Part shown: positions 1 to 7,851 of the stretch, in pieces
How the letters are laid out: each line of letters begins with the position of its first letter
How positions within the stretch are numbered: position 1 is the first letter of the stretch
Origin: Emmonsiellopsis sp. PD_33
Taxonomy: Eukaryota > Ascomycota > Eurotiomycetes > Onygenales > Ajellomycetaceae
Reading direction: 5' to 3'
Length of the DNA: 64,000 nucleotides
Assembly: GCA_032988165.1 (NCBI GenBank)
Contig: JANTQF010000021.1
Span: forward strand, 1 to 64,000
Position numbers and translations under genes: made by a program
Notes under the pieces: model-generated
Seen by the model: the letters and a program-made list of their open reading frames with translations, nothing else
Told to the model about the DNA's origin: nothing
Databases searched by the model: none

Positions 1-484
1 GTTTATTTCAATTCGACACCCTGGGTGGCGTTAAGGACGCGCTTGATGTCACCTGTAATGAAATTAGCACATGTCTCGAAGCAGCACGTCGTAAAGAGGG
101 GGCTGAGGGGGGGGCGGAGGTCGGGAGGAGGGGGGTTAGGGAGCGGGTTATGGCGTGGATTCTGGGGGGGGATGAGTTAGCTGGGTGGACTGTTGCAGCG
201 AGCGGGTGGACGGATGGGAGGAGTTCTAGGTAGGTAGGTAGGTGGGTGGGTAGGTGGGAGGCGGTTATATACGCACCCGTGAAACGTCCCCGCGAGCACT
301 AGATAGTCGTTTGTAGATAGCTTGACGAGCCCCGATTGGAACTCGCGGTTGTATATTAGCCCGCCGGCCTTGTTGATGATTATGAGCGAGTAGACGACCC
401 TGGGGATTGAGGCGCAGGGATGTTAGCAATTGCAGCTGAGTTTGGATGGGTGATGGGGTCTGGATAGGTTATGGAGACGTACAT
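1..484 (-). CDS. TRS23: TRAPP complex subunit Trs23/TRAPPC4 (sybindin family), 5' part
   Basis: Trs23 is a core subunit of TRAPP, the tethering complex and Rab exchange factor for ER-Golgi vesicles. After an apparent intron at 400-482, exon 2 (399-277) reads [14 protein letters not shown], then [14 protein letters not shown], a close match to the longin-like N-terminus of the family. A second intron (276-162, donor GTGCGT, acceptor CAG) leads to an exon beginning [10 protein letters not shown], also family-typical. The start codon seems split: AT at 484-483, donor GTACGT at 482, branch GCTAAC, acceptor CCCAG, then G at 399. Beyond about position 110 the frame becomes proline/serine-rich, reaches a TGA at 8-10 and no longer resembles the family, so the 3' end is unresolved or outside the window. 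The identity is secure; the gene end is not. Confidence 0.8.
237..262. repeat. GGTA/GGTG microsatellite inside a Trs23 intron
   Basis: A run of imperfect tetranucleotide units (ggta and ggtg) lies inside the second intron of the Trs23 gene. It looks like an ordinary simple repeat. Confidence 0.7.
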
Positions 485-1226
485 TGTGGGAATGTTGTGG
501 GATGTTGTGCGGAGGGAGTGGTGAAGCTCAGGATATTTATGGATGTTGGTTGCGGACAAGCATGGTTGGAGGTTGCTGGCTAGGGCCAAATAGGATCTGC
601 AGGCTAGTGGAAGGCCCTATTCCTACTCTAGTTAGGCCTCTTTGTATTAACCAATAGTATTTAGTAACCTATGAGCTAGTCATCTATCAGGAGTGCATTT
701 TACGCTGTCCTACTGGAAGGGAGTTCTTGATGCCTCGTTGGGATAGATAATAATATTAAATTTCTATGGTTACCATTGGATTGTGAACAACTAAAATTGA
801 CCTATTTCAAGATCCTCCTCATCAGTGCCTGTGAACGTATACCTCCGCAACTATCAATAGAAATAGAGACGTTCGAATCCTCCGCACCGTACTATATATA
901 TCGTTCCATCATAACAGCCCCTCTAGCATACCGGTTTGGCATAGAATCCTCTCCAATGGGGGAGGTTACTAGACTGTAATTCCCTCTCAGGGTTGCATTT
1001 TCAGGACCTCATTCGTTGCCGATTTCTTTCATATCCCCCCTACCTTTATTACAGGGCAACAATCCAAGAACCAGCATTTGTCTCGGGTAAAATAGTTTCC
1101 TCGAGATCATCTCCATATCTCCTCTATCCAGCCAGAGAAGCGGTCCGTCCCTCCGGAGACGCGTTGCAAAGATAAATCTCCGGCCCCAGCCAACTTGAAA
1201 TCAAATACCAACCCCTCACCCACCTC
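485..1226. other. Intergenic, no gene seen
   Basis: This 0.7 kb lies between the Trs23 start and the 3' end of the first bZIP gene. Short open frames at 776-979 and 993-1175 have no recognisable domain and look random. I see no RNA gene or mobile element. Confidence 0.6.
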
Positions 1227-2060
1227 TCACCCATCACTAATGAAATCCAACAACTGGAACAGCAAGTTATTCTCCACCCTGCAGCCCTCCTCCGGGTCCC
1301 TCGCCTGGCGGAACCCCCGATGCAGCCACTGCTCAATCACCGATACGTCCAGCCCCTTGAAGTTCAGCTGGGAGATGAACACATAGGCCTGGCTGCAGGG
1401 CGTTGTGGATTCGTTGTCTGGAGCAGCGTATCCGCATAGAGCAGATTGGAGAAGGGAAGAGTCTTGGAGCTGGAGGGCTGCTGAGGTTGGGGTTGGGTTC
1501 AGCAGCCGGGGAGATTGTATTGTAGGAGTAGTTGCGCTTTCAATGGTTGGTCTGGGATCATTGTTTGCAGCTGCAGATTGGTATTGGTTTGGGGCAGCGC
1601 AAGAGTGGCATAGTTTGGGCGACGGGCTTTGAAGGGTGAGACTGGTAACGACGTTGGAGTCCTCCGTGGTCTCCAAATAGATAGGTTGATTTGGCGAGAC
1701 GGCATCCGTAGTACCCAGCCTGGAGGGGGATAGATTCTGGTCACCACCAGGTAATACAACGAGGGGTTCTTGGGGATTTCCGTTCTGGTCGTGTAGCCCC
1801 TGTTCCCTAGAAGATATCGTTGATATGTCACCAGCTGATATACGCTGGTCCAACTCCGATCTCAACGCAGCAATTTCTGCCAGCGCCTCAGCAAGGGCCC
1901 GCTCAGTTGCTTCGACCTTCTGCTCTAGGTCCGTGATGTACTGACGGCGCCGTTCGCGACATCGTCGTTGGTTATTCCGAACCCTCGTCAGCGTGTAATC
2001 GCGGGACTTCCTTGGAGCTCCGGAGCTCTGGGGTATATCACAATTATCAACTGTCGACAT
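1227..2060 (-). CDS. bZIP transcription factor, divergent from the arsenite methyltransferase
   Basis: This single-exon frame of 277 residues encodes a nuclear DNA-binding regulator. The basic region lies at about residues 17-39, with the core NNQRRCRERRRQ, followed by a leucine-zipper/coiled-coil stretch to about residue 72. The middle is Ser/Pro/Thr-rich. The C-terminal 60 residues (from Cys222) end in GCRVENNLLFQLLD, a box that also closes the second bZIP at 5632-6840. Cysteines are notable: Cys34 in the basic region where relatives have Ser, a CHSC pair at 151-154, and Cys209, 222 and 260. Its start is 497 bases from the methyltransferase start on the other strand, so they share one promoter region. 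By analogy with Yap8-type bZIPs that sense arsenite through cysteines, it may regulate that neighbour; this is inference. Confidence 0.88.
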   Translation of the reverse strand: MSTVDNCDIPQSSGAPRKSRDYTLTRVRNNQRRCRERRRQYITDLEQKVEATERALAEALAEIAALRSELDQRISAGDISTISSREQGLHDQNGNPQEPLVVLPGGDQNLSPSRLGTTDAVSPNQPIYLETTEDSNVVTSLTLQSPSPKLCHSCAAPNQYQSAAANNDPRPTIESATTPTIQSPRLLNPTPTSAALQLQDSSLLQSALCGYAAPDNESTTPCSQAYVFISQLNFKGLDVSVIEQWLHRGFRQARDPEEGCRVENNLLFQLLDFISDG

Positions 2061-2556
2061 GGCTGTTTTGCATGCTCATTACTCCCCAGTTTAGAGGGTA
2101 AAAGAATGAAAACAAGTTGATATGTCACTGGGGCGTTTTGTTTGGCCGCCGAAGGTTCAACCGGGCCATTAATTAGTTAGGGCTTGGTGGCGCCAAGAAC
2201 AGTGACATATCGCCCCCCGCGGTGGGCGGTGGGGGATTGAACCTCGTCCGCCAAACTGTGGCTTGCAGGCAGAAGATTCAGGAGGATCCGAATAGGCTGG
2301 TGGGACTCGGCCTGGAAATTGCCGTGCCGGTGGTCGTCATTTGCATTGATCGATGACATACCAGTCTGCGCGTGGCTTTTTCCAGAGTATCCTTACATAG
2401 TAGTAGGTTATATCTATATAAACTAGTATCACCGTCCGTTGGAACCTGAAAGTATTGGCAATTAACTACATCCCAAGAAAGACAAAAAGATTCAATACAT
2501 ATCTAGCCTTCCAGAACTCCTTTTCTATACATCCAAACATCCAAACACCCCCCACA
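2061..2556. promoter_or_regulatory. Shared divergent promoter of bZIP and arsenite methyltransferase
   Basis: This 0.5 kb region separates two divergent start codons. A TATATAAA box at 2415-2422 lies about 135 bases upstream of the methyltransferase start. An inverted repeat, CTTGG-tggcg-CCAAG at 2183-2197, is a candidate site for a dimeric factor. Its role is untested. Confidence 0.5.
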
Positions 2557-3775
2557 ATGGCCGACGCCGATATCTATCAGCAAGTCCAGGAACGCTACAG
2601 TTCCGCCGCCAAAACCAACGACGAAGACTACGGCCGTGACGTCGCAACCGCCTTTGGGTATTCCAGAGAGGAGCTCGCCAGCATCCCTGAAGATGCCAAT
2701 CTAGGTCTGAGCTGCGGCAATCCGCTTGCCCTTGCTCAACTCCGTGAGGTATGCAAATAGCCATCACCCCTAACCCAAATACACCATATCGCCAACCCAA
2801 ATGATATCAACAGGGCGAAGTAGTAATCGACCTCGGCAGCGGCGCAGGCATTGACGCCTTCCTCTCTGCCAAAAACGTCGGACCAAATGGTCACGTCTAT
2901 GGCATTGACATGAACAAGGTACCTATCCCCCCTCCCCCGTAAGTTACCCCTTGTTCAACCAAACCCCCCAACTAACCCGACCCAGGACATGCTGGCCCGC
3001 GCCAAACAAAACGCCCAAAAAACTTCAACCAAAAACGTCTCCTTCATCGAGTCCCAAATCACCTCCATCCCCCTCCAGGCCTCCATCGCAGACTGCATCA
3101 TCAGCAACTGCGTGATCAACCTCGTGCCGGACGCGGACAAGCCGCTCGTCTTCCAGGAGATGGCCCGTCTGCTGAAGCCAGGCGGGCGCGTGGCGATCAG
3201 CGATATCCTGACCAAGAAGGATTTGCCCAGGGGGTTGAAGGAGAGCATGGCGTTGTATGTTGGCTGTGTGGCTGGTGCCAGCCGGGTGTCGGAGTATGAG
3301 CGGTTTTTGAAAGAGGCTGGGTTCGCGGGTGAGTGTTCTGGTATGCTAATTTATGTATCTGGGGCTTTTTGCTAATGGCATTCGCTATATTAGATGTTCT
3401 CATTGTCGATGCTAAGAATGATTTGAACATTTACACCTCCGCCCTCGGCGAGGGAGAGAGCAATGATGCCGGATGCTGTGCGCAGGTGAAGAAAGCGACG
3501 TCCTGCTGGGCGCCGGATCAAAAAGCTGAAAGTAGCGATGCAGGCTGCTGTGCCAGCGTCAAGAAGCAGGCTTCTTGCTGCGGGCCGGATCAGACAGCGC
3601 CAAAGGAGGGCGGATCCGGGATTTTTTCGGAGTCCTTCAAGAATGAGTTTAAGGATATTGATTTCAATGAGTGGGCGGGTTAGTTTGCTCTTTCCCTCTT
3701 CTTTCTCCGCGGGTTCTGTAGGGCTGCTAATGATATTTGATAGGTTCGTTCAAAATATATGCCGTCAAGAAGTGA
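2557..3775 (+). CDS. Arsenite S-adenosylmethionine methyltransferase (ArsM/AS3MT family)
   Basis: The enzyme transfers methyl groups from S-adenosylmethionine to As(III), giving methylated and volatile arsenicals. Coding exons are 2557-2748, 2814-2918, 2986-3328, 3394-3678 and 3744-3775, giving 318 residues; all introns are GT-AG and phases agree. The SAM-binding loop is DLGSGAGID near residues 70-78. Cys53 (GLSCGNP), Cys141 ([10 protein letters not shown]) and Cys193 (YVGCVAGAS) match three of the conserved arsenic-site cysteines; the most N-terminal cysteine of algal enzymes is absent. After the methyltransferase domain comes a tail with two AGCC..VKK repeats holding seven cysteines, and the protein ends SFKIYAVKK from a small last exon. 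A divergent bZIP lies upstream and another bZIP downstream. A read-through of the last intron would stop at 3682, but the spliced end matches the family better. Confidence 0.93.
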
Positions 3776-4298
3776 GCCTTCAAGTGATGGGACTTGTCTG
3801 GATATGGGGGTTTATTCCGCAGGACTTGGATGGTACGTAATGACGGAAATATGATATCATGTGTTTATTTGTCTGTTTATAACCAACTGCTCTCATCAAT
3901 CCAGGGTATTTCCTTCAGCAGTGGAGATTGAGAAGTGAAGAGAATTGTACCATACTAGTATCCATCACGGCCCTAGGTATCGAGCTGTCCATAAACTCCC
4001 TGATAGTCGGGATCATGACGTTGTACCGCATAGAGACAATTGCCCATTGTATGCTAGAGGGTAGGAGACGGCTGTCTAATAAAGCAGGCGTATTGGGATG
4101 AGGCTTGAGAGGTGTTGTCAGGCAGCGTTTTCAGGGGTAAAGGGAGATATGCACCAGGAAGTTGGAAGGTAGCAATGTTGCGTGACCACAGCAGGTTCCA
4201 TAATTTAAAAAAAAAAGAAGTGTATGAAGAAGACAGAATAACGGCGAACAAAAGAAACCTGAAAAAAAGAGGGGAAAAAGCAAAAAAAAAAATTCTGA
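3776..4298. other. Methyltransferase 3' region, no gene
   Basis: This stretch holds the 3' flank of the methyltransferase gene and an A-rich block at about 4207-4292 downstream of the tRNA. Open frames crossing it are short and include the tRNA, so I treat them as random. Confidence 0.6.
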
Positions 4299-4372
4299 TG
4301 GTCCCAACGAGGGTCGAACTCGCGACCTTGGCGTTATTAGCACCACGCTCTAACCAACTGAGCTATGGGACC
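4299..4372 (-). tRNA. tRNA-Ile (anticodon AAT)
   Basis: The minus strand folds as a complete intronless 74-base cloverleaf. The acceptor stem GGTCCCA pairs with TGGGACC, the D-arm includes AGTTGGTTAGA, the anticodon loop is CTAATAA (anticodon AAT) on a TGGTG/CGCCA stem, and the T-loop is TTCGACC. The discriminator base is A. An eleven-T run on the transcribed strand (4292-4282) directly follows and should terminate RNA polymerase III. Confidence 0.96.
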
Positions 4373-4785
4373 TGATTTGATGGGGAATTTAGGGTCTGCA
4401 AAACTATATTCTAAAGGACAGCCATAATCACTCCAACACGGCAGCCCCTTGGCTTCAGTCCAACTCGAAGCTTTATGTCCTTAGTCTGCTATTCTACTCT
4501 TCTGGTATTTTATGCCTATCATATCATCTTGGGTCCGGGAAACCGCAATGAGTCTCTGAGGTTTTCATTCTCGAGTTACGGCTTCCCTACCATATTCCGA
4601 CTCAGGACTGCTTCTTTACCCCAACAGTCGATGTAAGTGGCCTTTATTCCAGTGGACCGTTGGATCCTGATGTTTTCGCGGCACCAGAATGCCCCGCAAG
4701 GACAACACGAATGTGTTTCCCCTGGATGGTGTCGATATCAAGCATCCTTCGTTCTAGGCTGATGACCCTTCCAAGTACTATGGAA
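4373..4785. other. Intergenic, possibly decayed coding sequence
   Basis: No intact gene is visible. The right part may be the lost 5' portion of the adjacent phosphotransferase pseudogene, but I could not align it reliably. Confidence 0.4.
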
Positions 4786-5392
4786 TCAGAGGCTGCCTAG
4801 GTAGTCATGGACTACATTGAAGGCCAGGATCTCGGGGATTGTTGGAAACGGCTTGATAATCAGAAGAAAGATAATGGGATCCATCAGTGATAATAAGCCG
4901 GCTTCAGCCTACGGTGATTCCAGCGGCCGGTCTCCTTGACGTAGGGCGATGTCGAGGTAAATTTTTCACTGACTATGGTACTGGCCCTTTTGACTCCGGG
5001 ACTGAGATGGAAGCTTGGTTTAACCACAAACTTGTTATTAGCGGGCTTTTGTGGATATTCCTCCATTCGAGTTCAGGAAGTTCATGCTAGTGCATCAAGA
5101 CATAAGTCCTCGGAATATAATCTTGGATGCTGCGGGCCGAGTCTGGCCGATTGACTGGGCAGATGCCGCTCCCCAGCTTGCAAATATACATCTTACTCCT
5201 CTCACCATTGACACCGGCAATGAGTTGACGGATATCGTCCTTTTTGGCGTTGGAGGGAGGCCCTATTCGTCACCAAATCGCGGCGTAGGAATAACCAAGG
5301 TGTCGCGAGAGTGCGATCAGATTGGGGAACATTGGGAGTGGAAGAAGAGCGCGTTGAATACCCCAGATTCTCAGAGACTGACTTTTGCATGA
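4786..5392 (+). pseudogene. Broken APH-type phosphotransferase/kinase-like pseudogene
   Basis: Pieces of a fungal aminoglycoside-phosphotransferase-fold protein appear in successive frames. VVMDYIEGQDLGDCWKRLD follows a CTAG acceptor near 4800 and soon hits stops. RGKFFTDYGTGPFDSG and EAWFNHKLVI lie at about 4955-5040 in another frame. The catalytic loop LVHQDISPRNIILD and the metal-binding VWPIDWADAA lie at about 5085-5170 in a third. The distance between the second and third pieces looks too short for the family, so bases have probably been lost as well as frames shifted. No start or continuous frame survives. The catalytic HxDxxxxN and IDW motifs are intact, which suggests fairly recent decay. 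The 5' end is approximate. Confidence 0.7.
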
Positions 5393-5631
5393 AGCGGCAT
5401 GGTGCTGACCGACAATACCGAGCATGCTAAACCTTGGAATGTCTGCCAGATCGTGGCAAATCAATAAAGGGACCACAGACAGACAAACATTGAGAAAGGG
5501 GCGACGTTCCAATTTAAGTTCAAGACGACTCGGCCCGGCCTTTCATTTCCCCGGACGACCGTCTATCTACATCGACCTCGACCTCATCCCCTCCACCCCC
5601 CTCCAAACAACCCCAACAACCATAATCCCGG
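5393..5631. promoter_or_regulatory. Short upstream region of the second bZIP gene
   Basis: This 240-base stretch precedes the second bZIP start. It is rich in pyrimidines just before the ATG. No specific site is recognised. Confidence 0.35.
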
Positions 5632-6840
5632 ATGCGGACTCAGACCCAGACCCAGATGATCCAGCCGGCCGCCGACTCGGTCCGCATCCGCGACAACCAG
5701 CGCCGCTCGCGCGCCCGCCGCAAGGAATACCTGCAGGACCTCGAGAAGCGCGTGCACAAGTTCGAGCAGGAGGGCGTCACCGCTACAATCGAGGTGCAGG
5801 CGGCTGCGAAGAAGGTCGCGCGGCAGAATGAGCTGTTGAGGTCGTTGTTGCGGTTGAAGGGGGTGTCGGAGGGGGAGGTCGAGGGGTATTTGGTTGCTAA
5901 TCGGGGCGGAGATGGGGATGGGGATGGGAATGGAAATACAGGTGGGAGGACCTGTGCTGGGAAGAATAATACTATTAGCAATGGAATGGGGGTTACGTCG
6001 GAATTACAATTGCTTGCTCTTCCGCTTCCGCAGCAAGCTCCAGTTCCAGCTCCCGCTCCAATGAGCCTCCCAAGCGCAAGCGCCCCCGCCAACACCCAGC
6101 CGCCGACATGCAGTCCGGGCATTGGGGGGTGTTGCTATCCCTCCTCCTACCCCCCGCTCGCAGTCAACACCATCACGCATCTGCAGGCCCAAAGCCAAAC
6201 CTACCCACCATCTACCACCGAGAATAGTCAAGACTTTTCTTCCGCCGCCTCCTCCACCACCCGCTCCGCTGGCGGCTATAGCAGTTCAAGCAGCCTAAGT
6301 CCGCGTTCAAGCAATAACGACCAACTCTACCCCCCACCATACCAACCCCCTCCCCAGAACCATCTAGTCCAGATCAAACAACAGAAACCACTTGCCCGGC
6401 CTCCCCCTCCTCCCCCTTCGGCTACCACAATCCCTATCCCGCAACCCCCCCTCCAACCCTCTCAACCCATCCCACAGCAACAGCAACAGCACCAGCAACA
6501 ACAAGAATACATCCCCGCCCAACCACCCACAGCCAACCCATCAAACCACCCTCCCCCCACCACCACCTCACAAATCCCCGCCCTCCTCCCCACCTACCTA
6601 GACTCCCGCGACGCCACATCCTGCGAAGTCGCCGCGAGCATCATCGCCAGCATGCGCGGGCACGACGACGCCGAGTCCGTGCGCACCGAGCTGGGATGTC
6701 CGCCGGGCACGACGTGTAGAGTGGGGAATATGGCGATTTTCCAGGCGCTAGATAGCGCGGAGGGGGTTGGTGGGGGCGCACGATATATTATGCCGTGGAC
6801 GAATAGAATGAATTGCGCTGATTCGAGTCTTTCATGCTGA
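5632..6840 (+). CDS. bZIP transcription factor with Pro/Gln-rich middle
   Basis: This single-exon frame encodes 402 residues. The basic region DNQRRSRARRKEYLQDLEKR (about residues 22-41) is followed by a zipper-like coiled coil to about residue 75. The middle is low in complexity: a Gly/Asp run near residue 92, then Pro/Ser-rich and poly-Gln/Pro tracts near 250-310, as in activation regions. The C-terminal part (CEVAASIIASMRGHDD, then GTTCRVGNMAIFQALD) matches the closing box of the bZIP at 1227-2060, so both belong to one fungal family. The ATG at 5632 leaves only about 20 residues before the basic region, which is normal here. Target genes are unknown; the position next to the methyltransferase and the paralogous bZIP suggests, but does not show, a shared role. 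Confidence 0.88.
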   Translation: MRTQTQTQMIQPAADSVRIRDNQRRSRARRKEYLQDLEKRVHKFEQEGVTATIEVQAAAKKVARQNELLRSLLRLKGVSEGEVEGYLVANRGGDGDGDGNGNTGGRTCAGKNNTISNGMGVTSELQLLALPLPQQAPVPAPAPMSLPSASAPANTQPPTCSPGIGGCCYPSSYPPLAVNTITHLQAQSQTYPPSTTENSQDFSSAASSTTRSAGGYSSSSSLSPRSSNNDQLYPPPYQPPPQNHLVQIKQQKPLARPPPPPPSATTIPIPQPPLQPSQPIPQQQQQHQQQQEYIPAQPPTANPSNHPPPTTTSQIPALLPTYLDSRDATSCEVAASIIASMRGHDDAESVRTELGCPPGTTCRVGNMAIFQALDSAEGVGGGARYIMPWTNRMNCADSSLSC

Positions 6841-7851
6841 AGGGAAAAGTAAAGTGGGGATCCGGTGTCCTTCTGCACATGGCCTGCCTGCCTTGGAAAA
6901 AAAAGGAGTTCATTGCGTTGGTTTGGATTTCATGAATCAAACCTCCGAAAAAAACGTAATAAATAATCCAAAATATATATATACCCTTGAATTTATAATA
7001 AGTTATTGCAAAAACAAGCTTCCAATGAGATACACGGTGGCATCCAACGGACTCATTATTAAGTGTAAAATATCCGCCCCGTCAAACCGAATCAAATTAA
7101 ATCAAATAAAATCAATTCATACATAGACGAACGTAAGCATCATCTCGAAACTGTCTCGTGACAATCATATCACGCACATTTATTTTTGGAACAGATATAA
7201 CTCGATGAAAGGGGGGTATAGAACAACGCTAACCATTATCACAACAAAAAAAGGAAAGGAAAGAAAGAAAAAAAGAAAAGATGAAAGGTAATTGAACACC
7301 TCGACGGGGCGGGTGGGTCGGTGGTGGTGATATTTGAATCCGCTGCTAGAAGCGTGCGGCGCGGAGGGATATTTACCTCCATTTGTTTGCGAGCTTGTAT
7401 TCGCCGGCTACGGCCATTTGTGTCGAATTATCGGGTGGAAGTCAAGCCTCATAGATACCTAGTCAATGTTGCCGTGCCGCAGTCCTCGCTGCTGGTGGCT
7501 GCGGTATTCTCACGACGGGAGCGACCATTGCTGATACCAGTAGGGGTACAGTGATAGTATCACGCAGTGCAGGTTTGGGGACTGATTGCTAGACATTAAC
7601 ACTCAAAAGAGCTGCGCAAAGGACCGTTTTTAGGGTATAGAGCGTCAAAGGTCCTGGCTATCGTTTCGTATACAGTGCAAACTGTACACGCGGTTGAGGA
7701 TTCGGCAGGGGCTAGGATTTGCTCTGCTGGAGGTCCTAATGTTGAAATATCGGGCGTGGCTTTCAACGGGGTATCCGGGGGCGGGTAGGCAGTCAGCCAA
7801 AGGACGACCCAGCAAGTATCTGGTCCAAGTCTATTCTGATAATAGAACACG
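6841..7851. other. Intergenic between convergent genes
   Basis: This 1 kb holds the facing 3' ends of the second bZIP gene and the 811-residue gene. It is A/T-rich at 6950-7300 with an A/G tract at about 7245-7285. The open frame at 7596-7949 (minus) overlaps the neighbouring last exon in another frame and is not supported. Confidence 0.6.
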
